64,000 nt of DNA from Gloeocapsopsis crepidinum LEGE 06123 (GTDB lineage Bacteria > Cyanobacteriota > Cyanobacteriia > Cyanobacteriales > Chroococcidiopsidaceae), in assembly GCF_015207655.1 (NCBI RefSeq), contig NZ_JADEWN010000024.1, positions 1 to 64,000 of the forward strand, in the 5' to 3' direction. Below are positions 36,504 to 45,404 of the stretch, one piece after another. Under the pieces are notes generated by a model. It saw only the letters and a list, made by a program, of their open reading frames with translations. It searched no databases and was not told the DNA's origin. Position 1 is the first letter of the stretch. Each line of letters opens with the position of its first letter. A program made the translations under genes and the position numbers.

Positions 36504-36685
36504 AAGTTCTCCTTGACACCAATGTTTGGGTTTCAGGCTTACTCTTTAGCTACTGCCTTGCAGGTGATGTATATGCTATTGTTACAGGCGATCGCAATTT
36601 ACTAATGCTTGAAAGGTTTGCCGGAATTTTAATTTTAAAACCTCAAGATTTTCTACGGATTGTGATTGATAAAGCTGGAAATTAA
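36500..36685 (+). pseudogene. PIN-domain toxin with internal deletion
   Basis: 61 residues only. The N-terminus MKVLLDTNVWVSGLLF has the first PIN Asp and the C-terminus (YAIVTGDRNLLMLERFAGILIL) has the last catalytic Asp region, but the middle, about 70 residues containing the central acidic residue and most helices, is missing. Members of this PIN family are normally about 130-140 aa. The junction falls around 36545-36562. The reading frame is preserved across it, so a short protein may be made, but a PIN fold cannot form. Confidence 0.75.
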
Positions 36686-36695
36686 AAACTTAAAA

Positions 36696-38474
36696 TTATA
36701 AATATTCTGTTGCCAACTTTCCTAAATTATCTTTTCGCCACTTAGCGTCAGCTTTTCTATCAGTTTTTAACTCTAAAACTCGTATACCTTTTGTAGGAAG
36801 TGGATTGAGTTTTTGTTGCAATTGTTCCCAAGAATAAATTAGCTCATGCTCTACATTGTAAGTAGCACATAGTTGAGCAAAATCTATATTTTGTGGTGTA
36901 GCAAAAAACTCTTCAAAGGGTGGTTCAAACTTAGAAATAGGCAGCATTTCAAAAATACCACCACCGTTATTATTAATCAGAACAATTGTTAAATGTCCAA
37001 CAAACTTATTGTTAATTAAAAAACCGTTTGTATCGTGTAATAAAGCTAAATCGCCAGTGAGTAACACGCTACTTTGATTGCGATATGCTACTCCTAAGGC
37101 AGTGGACAATGTGCCATCAATACCATTTGCGCCCCGATTAAAAAATGGGCGAATATTGGAATTACTCGGTTTCCAGAAAAACTCCATATCGCGCACAGGC
37201 ATACTATTGGCAACGAATAGGGGTGTTGCTGGTGGTAATGTTTGCGACAGTAACCAGGCGGCTTTACCTTCAAACAAATGATCAATTTCAGTCATTGTGC
37301 GATCGCACGCTGACCTTACTTTAGCTTCCACATCACACCACAACTGTAAATAGGCAGTTGGTGCTTTCGGTTCAATCAATTGCGCTAGCTGTTCTACTGT
37401 GGTTCGTAAATGAATTGTTTTGCCATGCAGTGGATCGAGATTATGATCGCAAGGATCAACAATCCAGCGCTGCGGTTGCGTAACACTTAACCAGTGACGC
37501 AAGTCTTTACTTGTGGGAAGTTCCCCGATTTGAATGACAATTTTTGGTTGTAGCTGTTGTGCTAATTGAGGATTGCGCACAATCAAATCGTAGGTAGAAA
37601 TCAAATAAGGATTGAGATCCGCGTAGTTTCTGGCTGGGGAAAGTGCTTCGGCGAGTACGGGAAATTTAAGTGTTTTAGCAAGTTGGGCGATCGCGCCACA
37701 ATATTCGCGTGGTTGTTGCGGTTGGGCGATTCCGGCGATGATAATTCCGCGATCGTATTGTTTCCACTCTTGAAGAGGGGTGAGGGGTGTTGGCGTTAGC
37801 GAAGCGAGGCGAAGCCCAGCAAGACGAAGTCCGGGGTGAGGGGTGAGGGGTGAAGATGTTATTCCATAAAAGAAGTCTTCAGGTTCAAGTTGTGATTGTA
37901 ATGCAGCTGCGGTGGTGTCGGGGATGGGTGCTAAAGGATCGCGAAAGGGAATATTGAGATGGACGACTCCAGCAACAGGATAGCGCGATCGCTCCCATGC
38001 ATGAATCAGTGTTTGGCGTAGATACGCCAAGATTTCAATATCTAATGAAGGTAGTGCTAATTCAGCGTACCAGTTGGGGTATGTATTGTATAACTTTGTT
38101 TGATCGATTGTTTGTCCTGAATGACAATCACGTAGTTCTGGGGGACGATCTGCGGTTAAGACAACCAGAGGAACTCGGCTTTCTCGTGCTTCAATAACTG
38201 CGGGGTAGAAATTTGCAGCGGCGGTTCCTGAGGTACAAACTAATACTACTGGGTGTCCTGCTTGACGAGCAATTCCCAATGCAAAGAATGCTGCTGAACG
38301 TTCGTCTAAAATAGGTATTGCTTCGACTCCATCAGTTTGGGCAAAGGCGATCGCTAGTGGTGTAGATCGCGAACCTGGACAAATCACGGCTGTTGTTAAT
38401 CCTAGCCGTTTGAATGTCTCCGCTAAAATAGAAGCCCAGACGGTATTGGTGTTGCTGAAATCAAGCATGAGCAA
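36696..38474 (-). CDS. menD: 2-Succinyl-5-enolpyruvyl-6-hydroxy-3-cyclohexene-1-carboxylate synthase
   Basis: ThDP-dependent enzyme joining isochorismate and 2-oxoglutarate in phylloquinone synthesis. N-terminal AVICPGSRSTPLAIAFA with catalytic-region Glu (DERSAAFFALGIAR), then the ThDP/Mg site GDLALLHDTNGFL with NNNGGGIFEMLP are diagnostic. 592 aa. Around residues 207-234 the sequence TPHPGLRLAGLRLASLTPTP is foreign to the family: it is encoded by a cyanobacterial repeat (37771-37855) inserted in frame. The insert falls between the N-terminal PP and central domains, so activity may be retained. Confidence 0.93.
   Translation of the reverse strand: MLMLDFSNTNTVWASILAETFKRLGLTTAVICPGSRSTPLAIAFAQTDGVEAIPILDERSAAFFALGIARQAGHPVVLVCTSGTAAANFYPAVIEARESRVPLVVLTADRPPELRDCHSGQTIDQTKLYNTYPNWYAELALPSLDIEILAYLRQTLIHAWERSRYPVAGVVHLNIPFRDPLAPIPDTTAAALQSQLEPEDFFYGITSSPLTPHPGLRLAGLRLASLTPTPLTPLQEWKQYDRGIIIAGIAQPQQPREYCGAIAQLAKTLKFPVLAEALSPARNYADLNPYLISTYDLIVRNPQLAQQLQPKIVIQIGELPTSKDLRHWLSVTQPQRWIVDPCDHNLDPLHGKTIHLRTTVEQLAQLIEPKAPTAYLQLWCDVEAKVRSACDRTMTEIDHLFEGKAAWLLSQTLPPATPLFVANSMPVRDMEFFWKPSNSNIRPFFNRGANGIDGTLSTALGVAYRNQSSVLLTGDLALLHDTNGFLINNKFVGHLTIVLINNNGGGIFEMLPISKFEPPFEEFFATPQNIDFAQLCATYNVEHELIYSWEQLQQKLNPLPTKGIRVLELKTDRKADAKWRKDNLGKLATEYL
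37771..37855. repeat. Intergenic-type repeat inserted in frame within menD
   Basis: Made of ggggtgaggggtg tracts flanking the word gttagcgaagcgaggcgaag, both very common in cyanobacterial spacers. About 85 bases, keeping the menD frame open. Confidence 0.8.
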
Positions 38475-38516
38475 GCAATGAGCGATTAGCCATTAGCTAA
38501 TGATAAGGAAAATTGT

Positions 38517-38873
38517 ATGGACTGTTTTCATTTAACAGGAATTCGCTGCTACGGTTACACAGGTTATTTGCCCGAAGAACAGGTTTTGGGTCAATGGTTT
38601 GAGGTAAATTTGACGCTATGGTTAGATTTATCCGTAGCAGGTAAGAGCGATGCGATTGAGGATACTCTCGACTACCGTAGCGTGATTAATGACGTGCAGC
38701 ACTTGGTTAAAACCTCAAAATATGCGTTGATCGAACGCTTGGTGGATGCGATCGCTACATCTATTCTAGAATCTGATCGCGTCAAACAAGTTCAAGTTCG
38801 CTTAACAAAAATCGCTGCCCCAATTCCTGATTTTGGTGGCAAAATTACCGTTGAAATCACAAGAAGCAAGTAA
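38517..38873 (+). CDS. folB: Dihydroneopterin aldolase
   Basis: Retro-aldol cleavage of 7,8-dihydroneopterin in folate synthesis. 118 residues with FolB marks: N-terminal IRCYGYTGYLPEEQVLGQWF, DTLDYRSVINDV, and the active-site Glu region ALIERLVDAIATSIL; the C-terminal PIPDFGGKITVEI is typical. It diverges from menD by about 42 bases, so both promoters are crowded into that space. Confidence 0.93.
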   Translation: MDCFHLTGIRCYGYTGYLPEEQVLGQWFEVNLTLWLDLSVAGKSDAIEDTLDYRSVINDVQHLVKTSKYALIERLVDAIATSILESDRVKQVQVRLTKIAAPIPDFGGKITVEITRSK

Positions 38874-38991
38874 CTGAGTAAATTGTAAAATTGTAATGGG
38901 TAATTGAAAAATAAATATTTTTATCTTTGGGTGAAGTCGTTAGCAGTTAGCGATTAGCGATTAGCTTGTGTGGTGCTAAATGCTAATCTCA

Positions 38992-40503
38992 TTACAGACT
39001 TAAGAAACTAAGTAGTTCTAAGAATACTCCGTTAGTCCAGCCAAAACCGATTTCGTTGGAACTATAGCCAAAGCGAATTTCATCAGAGACGTTGGCAGAA
39101 CATTTAACTACATCGTATTTCTCGACAATTGCGCCGTATTTTTCAAATTCTCGGACAACTAATGTAATAAATCTTTGAGCAACATCTTTAGCTTGCGGGA
39201 GATAATGATAACGGCTTAAACCTTGTACAGTCATTAAATGTAAAGGTGCCCAACCAAACGGCGCGTCCCATTGATTGCCTGTTACATTAGTACTAGTTAG
39301 TAAACCACCTGGCGCTAAAAATTTTGATAAGTTTTCCACTACTTTCTCAGCTTGTTTTTGCGAAGCTATCCCAGCCCATAAAGGATAGAATGTAGTAGCA
39401 AATTCATACTGACTGCGTTGATGCGTGACAAAGTTATAATCAAAATAAAGTCCTGCTTGTTCGTCCCACATTAATTGATTAATAATTTGACTGCGCTTGG
39501 TGGCGCGATCGCTCCATATTTTTCCTAATGATTTTTTACGTAAAATTTGATAAATTTGTGCTATATCTTGCTCCATTTGATACAGCAAAACATTCAAACA
39601 TACAGGTAAATATTGAGTAATTTCGAGATTAAACAATCCGAAGCGATGCGAACAATCAAATCCTGATTCGCGCATCGAGCGATCGCCTTGGTAAAATGAT
39701 TCGGTGAAGCCGCTTGCTGAGTCATAATATACATCTAGTCCGGCGATTTCTTGTGTAGTATAATGCTCCAAAATTCTGTCATAGTGAGTTCTTCCCGCAT
39801 CATCTTTTTCATCACTGATAACTTCAGGTGCGGGTCCTGTTCCAGAGTCAAAAAAACGTGAAAGCCCTGTTTCTGGGTGTAGATGTGGTTCTGTGATCCA
39901 GAAAGTGTAATACTTTTCAATTGCCGGAAGTACTGATTGCAACCATTGTTCATCTTGCGTATGCTCAAACAGTGCTAACACCATTAAAGTTAATACAGGA
40001 GGTTGCGATCGCGTCAAGAAATAGGTACGGTTAGCATTTAAAATTGTGCCGTAATGTTCAATTTCGTAGACAAGTTGATTGACTAAGCTTTGCCCAAGTT
40101 CTAATTCTCGATCTTGCAGTAACCCTAATAAAATAAAATAACTATCCCAACCAAACATTTCATTAAAACGTCCTCCAGGAACAACGTAGGAACCTGGCAG
40201 ATAAAGTAATCCGTGTTCTTGAATTTGAGAAATATCTGCGGGTAAAGTTTTAACTTCTAAGGCATCAAATTCTTCTTTACTTAGAATTTGTTGTAATGAT
40301 TGTTCAACTGTTAAGCGGTCTTCTTTGGAAGAAACATAGACAAGCCAAGGTGCGTTTTCGCCACGTTCAATTTTAGAATCATCAGCTGCAGCTAAAATAT
40401 CTGCAGGCGATCGCGACAAAGTTTGCCAACTTTGTTTAATATATGCTCTGACGGCTGCAATTTGCTCGGTAGAGGGAAATTGTAAATTTGATAATTGCTG
40501 CAT
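38992..40503 (-). CDS. treA: Trehalase family glycoside hydrolase (GH37-like)
   Basis: About 503 residues from ATG 40503 (the frame opens 9 codons earlier). Both trehalase signatures are visible: PGGRFNEMFGWDSYF near residue 125 and QWDAPFGWAPLH toward the C-terminus. Helical (alpha/alpha)6 barrel with EFATTFYPLWAG and SDEIRFGYSSNEIGFGWTNG at the end. No signal peptide is evident, so it is likely cytoplasmic. It lies directly downstream of a four-gene sugar/osmolyte ABC importer on the same strand, suggesting that imported trehalose is hydrolysed here. Confidence 0.88.
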   Translation of the reverse strand: MQQLSNLQFPSTEQIAAVRAYIKQSWQTLSRSPADILAAADDSKIERGENAPWLVYVSSKEDRLTVEQSLQQILSKEEFDALEVKTLPADISQIQEHGLLYLPGSYVVPGGRFNEMFGWDSYFILLGLLQDRELELGQSLVNQLVYEIEHYGTILNANRTYFLTRSQPPVLTLMVLALFEHTQDEQWLQSVLPAIEKYYTFWITEPHLHPETGLSRFFDSGTGPAPEVISDEKDDAGRTHYDRILEHYTTQEIAGLDVYYDSASGFTESFYQGDRSMRESGFDCSHRFGLFNLEITQYLPVCLNVLLYQMEQDIAQIYQILRKKSLGKIWSDRATKRSQIINQLMWDEQAGLYFDYNFVTHQRSQYEFATTFYPLWAGIASQKQAEKVVENLSKFLAPGGLLTSTNVTGNQWDAPFGWAPLHLMTVQGLSRYHYLPQAKDVAQRFITLVVREFEKYGAIVEKYDVVKCSANVSDEIRFGYSSNEIGFGWTNGVFLELLSFLSL

Positions 40504-40552
40504 CACAATAAAAGTAGCTAGAGAAGCCAATTAGATATTATTACTCTAGCCA

Positions 40553-41653
40553 CTAACTCATCGTTTCTACTCTTTGTCTTCCTACCAATGAATCTCCTGA
40601 CTCAACGTCGAACCAGTGAATACTTTGTGGTGGTAAAGCAAGAGTAATTTCTTCGTTACTCCAAACTTGGTCTGTGGGTAACAATGCACGTACTGTCTGC
40701 GGTTCTGAATGCGAACTATTGACACGGACACTCACTAAGTTATGCATCCCTAAGTGTTCGACTAAAAATACTCTACCTTGGATAATATGTTCGTCTTCTG
40801 GTTGTGCAATCCGGACGTTTTCTGGGCGAATTCCTAACACAATTTGTGGGGGAACTGTGGGAATATCTAATAACGGAATTTGAAAATCGCCGAGTAGTGC
40901 ATAACGCCCGCGACAAGGTAAAGTCAGGAGATTCATCTGCGGGCTACCGACAAATCCTGCAACAAATAAGTTAGCAGGATGACTGTAAATGCGATCTGGT
41001 GGTGCGAGTTGTTGAACATAGCCGTTGTTTAGCACTGCAACTTTAGAAGAAAGTGTCATTGCTTCGGTTTGGTCGTGGGTAACGTAGACCACTGGGGCTT
41101 TTTGAGTCGCAAAAATTTGTTTGAGATCTGCGCGGACACGTTCGCGTAGTAATGCATCAAGGTTACTTAAAGGTTCGTCGAGTAAAAATACTTGGGCTTG
41201 ACGCACCAAAGCCCGACCAACAGCAACCCGCTGGCGTTGTCCTCCAGACATTTGACCTGGTTTGCGGTTGAGTAACTCTTCTAATCCAAGAAGTTGGGCA
41301 ACTTCAGCAACACGCTGCTTGATTTCAGCGCGGGGAATATTTTTGAGTTTGAGTCCTGAAGCCAGGTTTTCAGAGACAGTCATATGAGGATACAATGCAT
41401 AGCTTTGGAATACCATTGCCATATTGCGATCGCCTGGACGTCTAAAGGTGATATCTTCACCCCCCAGCCGGATTTGACCGCGTGTTGGTTCCTCAAGTCC
41501 CGCAATCATCCTTAACACTGTAGACTTACCACAACCTGAAGGACCAAGTAATGTTAAAAATTCTCCGTCTTCTACAGTGAGACTAACGTCTTTAACCGGA
41601 ATAACTTTAGGAGAAAAGGTTTTATTTAAGTTTTTGAGTTCGAGTCTAGCCAT
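40553..41653 (-). CDS. ggtA: ABC importer ATPase (MalK/UgpC family; Ggt-type)
   Basis: 366 residues. Walker A GPSGCGKST at about 38-46, signature MSGGQRQRVAVGRAL, Walker B VFLLDEPLSNLDAL, then a C-terminal TOBE/MalK regulatory domain (VLGIRPENVRIA). Energises uptake of a sugar or compatible solute with the permeases and binding protein encoded upstream. Symbol by analogy with the cyanobacterial glucosylglycerol/sucrose/trehalose (Ggt) transporter; the substrate here is not proved. A TAGTGAT heptamer repeat lies between it and ggtD. Confidence 0.88.
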   Translation of the reverse strand: MARLELKNLNKTFSPKVIPVKDVSLTVEDGEFLTLLGPSGCGKSTVLRMIAGLEEPTRGQIRLGGEDITFRRPGDRNMAMVFQSYALYPHMTVSENLASGLKLKNIPRAEIKQRVAEVAQLLGLEELLNRKPGQMSGGQRQRVAVGRALVRQAQVFLLDEPLSNLDALLRERVRADLKQIFATQKAPVVYVTHDQTEAMTLSSKVAVLNNGYVQQLAPPDRIYSHPANLFVAGFVGSPQMNLLTLPCRGRYALLGDFQIPLLDIPTVPPQIVLGIRPENVRIAQPEDEHIIQGRVFLVEHLGMHNLVSVRVNSSHSEPQTVRALLPTDQVWSNEEITLALPPQSIHWFDVESGDSLVGRQRVETMS

Positions 41654-41664
41654 TTTATTAGGGA

Positions 41665-41709
41665 GTAGTGATTAGTGATTAGTGATTAGTGACTAGCAAC
41701 TAGCAACTA
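41665..41709. repeat. Tandem heptamer repeat (STRR-like)
   Basis: About six units of TAGTGAT / TAGCAAC in tandem (tagtgattagtgattagtga...). Short tandem heptamers of this type are typical of cyanobacterial spacers and recur in this window at about 38940-38965, 46381-46401, 47768-47790 and 59473-59500. This copy reaches into the ggtD stop codon at 41707-41709. Confidence 0.8.
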
Positions 41710-42591
41710 GCCTTTAACAGCGCCAGCAGTAAGACCTTGAACGATCTTGCGTTGGAAAAAGAGAACCAGCAAGACTAGTGGTAATGTACCAAGAACAGTT
41801 GCCGCAGCGATCGGACCATAAGGAATTTCAAATACCGAAGCCCCGCCTAATTGGGCTGCTGCAACAGGAATTGTTTTGAGTTCCTCGCGAGTTATGAATG
41901 TCAACGCGAAGATAAATTCGTTCCAGGCAAAAATGAAGGTAAGAATTCCGGTAGTGACTAAAGCTGGAAGTGTCATCGGGAGTAAGATTTGCCACAGCAT
42001 TTGAAACGTGTTGTAGCCGTCTACCCTAGCAGAGTCTTCCAAGTCTTTTGGTAGTTGCTCAAAAAAGCTGCGCAGTACCAGAATTGTTAATGGCAAATTG
42101 ATTGCAGTGTAGGGAACAATCAGTGCAAGGTAGTTATTACCCCATCCTAATTGTTGGATAATTTCTAAAAGTCCTATAAATAGCAAAATCCCTGGGAATA
42201 ATGTAACGATTAGAATTCCTGCCAAAATCACTTTACCACCCCAAGGCCGTAACCGTGCCAGCGCATAAGAAGCCGGTGCGCCAAGAGTTAAAGCTAGTGC
42301 GGTAGAAACAATTGACACAAAAGCACTATTGAGGATGTAACGCCAAAATGGGCGTCGCACAAATAACTCGATATAGTGATCTAAGGTATAACGCGTCGGA
42401 AAATACACGGTTGGGACAGCAGCAATATCTTCATTGACTTTGAATGAAGTTAAAACCTGCCACATTACTGGCGCTAAGCAAAAGATGACAACAAGTATGA
42501 CTGCGATGGTTGTTAATATCTTCCTCCAAGGAATCTTTGCCCCACCGGCTTGTCTAGGAGTTGTTGAAACTACTTCAGGAGTTGCAGTCAT
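41707..42591 (-). CDS. ggtD: Carbohydrate ABC transporter permease (MalG-type; Ggt)
   Basis: 294 residues with six transmembrane helices and the EAA loop (EDSARVDGYNTFQMLWQILLPMTLPALVTTG, core shown as EDSARVDGYN). It forms the inner-membrane channel with ggtC. The stop codon lies in the heptamer repeat. Its neighbours order as binding protein, permease, permease, ATPase, hydrolase; this strongly suggests one operon reading right to left. Confidence 0.9.
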   Translation of the reverse strand: MTATPEVVSTTPRQAGGAKIPWRKILTTIAVILVVIFCLAPVMWQVLTSFKVNEDIAAVPTVYFPTRYTLDHYIELFVRRPFWRYILNSAFVSIVSTALALTLGAPASYALARLRPWGGKVILAGILIVTLFPGILLFIGLLEIIQQLGWGNNYLALIVPYTAINLPLTILVLRSFFEQLPKDLEDSARVDGYNTFQMLWQILLPMTLPALVTTGILTFIFAWNEFIFALTFITREELKTIPVAAAQLGGASVFEIPYGPIAAATVLGTLPLVLLVLFFQRKIVQGLTAGAVKG

Positions 42592-42613
42592 GGCAATTTT
42601 GGATTATGAAGAA

Positions 42614-43525
42614 TTAAGTTGTACCAGATGTTCTGGCGCGTAATTTATTAAGGAGGAGGCTGGCGATCGCTACAGCTAAGATCAGTAATAAAAATGTCAC
42701 TACGACGAGTGCTGCGCCATAACCAAAATCGAGGTAACGCATCACAGTTGAGTAGATGTAGAGTGATACCACTTCAGTTGCACCACCAGGACCACCACCA
42801 GTCATAACTTGGATGAGGTCGAAAACACCAAACGCTTGCGCAAATCTAAACAGCATTGCAATTAAAATTTGCGGTAGCAGTAGTGGTAAGGTAATTTGGC
42901 GGAAATTTTGCCAAGGTGTCGCACCATCAATCGAGTGCGCTTCGTACAAATCAGGTGAAATCGATTGCAAGCCTGCTAATAGCAAAATGCTAATAAATGG
43001 CGTTGTTTTCCAAACGTCAGCAAAGATCACCGCAAACATTGCTAGTGTTGGATCTCCTAGCCAGTTAATTCCCGTATTAATTATCCCCAGCCGCAGTAAG
43101 ATATCGTTGACTATCCCAAATTGGTCGTTAAAAATCCACGCCCAAGCTAAACCAATTAATGCTGTTGGTAAAGCCCAAGGAATAATCGCTGATGTCCGCA
43201 CTAAACCGCGTCCAAAAAACTTTTGATTGAGAATAAGTGCGATCGCTAATCCTAAAATTAGCTCTAACACAACTGAGGAAACCGTGAAGATAATTGTTAC
43301 CCAGAAGCTTTGCCAAAAACGACCATCTCCTGCCATCCGCGAATAATTGTCAAACCCAGAAAAGACAGGTTGCAGTCGCGTTCCTAAGTTTTGAGTAAAC
43401 AGACTCAGCCAAAAAGCACGGAGAATGGGATAACCAAAAACAAACAACAGCATCAGCAAGGCTGGTACAATCAAAATCCATGCTGTCCGTTGTTCGCGTC
43501 CTCGAATTGTCTTTGTATTAAACAT
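42614..43525 (-). CDS. ggtC: Sugar ABC transporter permease (MalF-type; Ggt)
   Basis: 303 residues, six predicted transmembrane helices, with the EAA loop YEAHSIDGATPWQNFRQITLPLL. It pairs with the MalG-type permease 22 bases downstream. The upstream gene is the binding protein, 83 bases away. Confidence 0.9.
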   Translation of the reverse strand: MFNTKTIRGREQRTAWILIVPALLMLLFVFGYPILRAFWLSLFTQNLGTRLQPVFSGFDNYSRMAGDGRFWQSFWVTIIFTVSSVVLELILGLAIALILNQKFFGRGLVRTSAIIPWALPTALIGLAWAWIFNDQFGIVNDILLRLGIINTGINWLGDPTLAMFAVIFADVWKTTPFISILLLAGLQSISPDLYEAHSIDGATPWQNFRQITLPLLLPQILIAMLFRFAQAFGVFDLIQVMTGGGPGGATEVVSLYIYSTVMRYLDFGYGAALVVVTFLLLILAVAIASLLLNKLRARTSGTT

Positions 43526-43608
43526 CGAAGTTTGAAAGAAAGATATAGATTTCCAACAGTTTTGAACTCAGGATTCAACTCAAAATTCTTTACGAGAAAC
43601 TCTAATTA

Positions 43609-44919
43609 CTAACCTCTGTTTAGTAAGCGGCGAGTTTCATTTGCAGCAGCTTGCATGGCTTGTTCTGGAGTCATCCGATTCGTTAATGCTGCACTCAAAT
43701 ACCGTTGTAAAATATCCGATGTTTGAGCATATTGCGCGATCGGTGGACGTAATACTGCTTGCTGTACGACTTCGAGTAACTGCGGATAGTGAGGGTACTT
43801 AGCAACAATTTCTGGATCGGTAAATAACGATCGCCGACTAGGAACAAAACCAGCATTCAAAATAAAGTTCTTTTGTGCTTCTTCAGAGGTGAAGTATTGA
43901 ATTGCCCGCCATGCTTCTTCGGGATGTCTCGTCGATGTGGAAATTCCTAAGCCCCAGCCACCAAGACACGCACCACCTGTTCTTCCAGGAGTTGCAACCA
44001 TCGGCTTAATTGCAATTCTACCTTCAATTGGCGAACCCTCTTCTTGTGCTAACGGCCAAACATAAGGCCAATTGCGTAAAAACGCAGCTTGACCGCTTTG
44101 GAAAAAGCGTCGTGTTTCTTCTTCTTGGTATGTTGTCACTCCTGGCGGCGAAATTCCTTGTTGTATGGTGTCTTTCAAGAAGGCGATCGCTTGCAGCGTT
44201 TCCGGTCGATCTAATCCAACTTCAAGGTTTTCTGGATTCACCCAAAATCCACCAAAGCCCTCTAAAACTTCGATAAACATGGCGACGAGTCCTTCATATT
44301 GTCGCCCTTGCCAAACATAACCCCAGTTAATTAAGTCTTTTTGTTGCAAAGTTTGCGAGGCTTGAATCAAATCAGTAAAAGTTTCTGGTGGTTGCAATCC
44401 GGCTTGTTCGAGTAAGTCTGTGCGGTAGTAAAGCATCCCTACATCAGAACGCATCGGAATTCTATATAACCTACCTTCATAACGACTACCTTCAACATCT
44501 GCATCTGAAAATGCTTTTAATTCTTCAGCAGATATTCGATCAGTCAAATCCATCAACCACCCCGCAGCCGCAAATTTGGGTGTCCAAATGACGTCCATAT
44601 TAATCAGGTCATATGGAGAATCACCCAAAATAAATGCCGAAGTATACAGATCTTCTAATAAGTTAGTAGCGTTAGGACCTTCAATAATATTGATGCGAAT
44701 GTCAGGGTTTTTCGCCTCAAAGTCTCTCACAATTCCCTGTTGCCAAGGTTGCGCATCAGGGGCAGTCATTAGTAAATTCAGCGTTACTGGTTGCTGTGAT
44801 AGTGCTATCCAGCTATAAAGTACGATGCCGAGGAAAAAAGCACTAAAAACACCTACACGTAAAAAACCTTGTCTTCTTAAAAATCTTTGCAGCTTGTTTA
44901 ATGGTTTGCGGTACAACAT
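43609..44919 (-). CDS. ggtB: ABC transporter substrate-binding protein (Ggt-type)
   Basis: 436 residues of the MalE/extracellular family 1 fold. A hydrophobic N-terminal helix (VGVFSAFFLGIVLYSWIALS) follows a basic N-terminus and may act as signal or anchor; there is no lipobox Cys. VTLNLLMTAPDAQPWQQGIV starts the mature fold, INMDVIWTPKFAAAGWLMDLT is the second, and ISTSTRHPEEAWRAIQYF is typical near the end. First gene of the putative importer operon; the 485-base upstream gap should hold its promoter. Confidence 0.88.
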   Translation of the reverse strand: MLYRKPLNKLQRFLRRQGFLRVGVFSAFFLGIVLYSWIALSQQPVTLNLLMTAPDAQPWQQGIVRDFEAKNPDIRINIIEGPNATNLLEDLYTSAFILGDSPYDLINMDVIWTPKFAAAGWLMDLTDRISAEELKAFSDADVEGSRYEGRLYRIPMRSDVGMLYYRTDLLEQAGLQPPETFTDLIQASQTLQQKDLINWGYVWQGRQYEGLVAMFIEVLEGFGGFWVNPENLEVGLDRPETLQAIAFLKDTIQQGISPPGVTTYQEEETRRFFQSGQAAFLRNWPYVWPLAQEEGSPIEGRIAIKPMVATPGRTGGACLGGWGLGISTSTRHPEEAWRAIQYFTSEEAQKNFILNAGFVPSRRSLFTDPEIVAKYPHYPQLLEVVQQAVLRPPIAQYAQTSDILQRYLSAALTNRMTPEQAMQAAANETRRLLNRG

Positions 44920-45404
44920 TTTTCAATCAACATTCACGATCAACTCATGAGCAAAGGAATAAATTTAACTATCTGAATGAACAAATTTCGGCATTTGTTA
45001 GCAAATCTACTATGTTTTAAAAAACAGTAGAAAAAGTTCAGCTAACTTAACAAAAATTGTTTCAGATTGTAAATATCAACAACTTTGAAGTTTAGTTGGC
45101 AAGTATTACAGTAGCGCTTGATTACCTGAAGACACATTTTTTCGTGTCCAACAACAGGCGTCTCTCGAATAGAATATACCAAATACTGTAATATGTGTAA
45201 CTTAATATTTATTTGATTTATGCCACATCTTTCTAAAGATATAGCAAGTAGTCAAAAAACAAATTTGTACAAAAATTAAACTAACTTATTATACAAATGA
45301 TACAATAACCGCTGATAAAATGATTTTCACTCTCTTACACAAAGTGCTACAACTTTCATAGGAAACTACTAATTTTATTTTTTATCAATAATTATTGAAA
45401 TTTA
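44920..45404. other. 485-base gap, presumed ggt operon regulatory region
   Basis: AT-rich and without genes. Both flanking genes read leftward, so only the ggtB promoter is expected here, plus the end of the phosphotransferase transcript. No hairpin with a T-run or regulator site was recognised with confidence. Confidence 0.5.
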
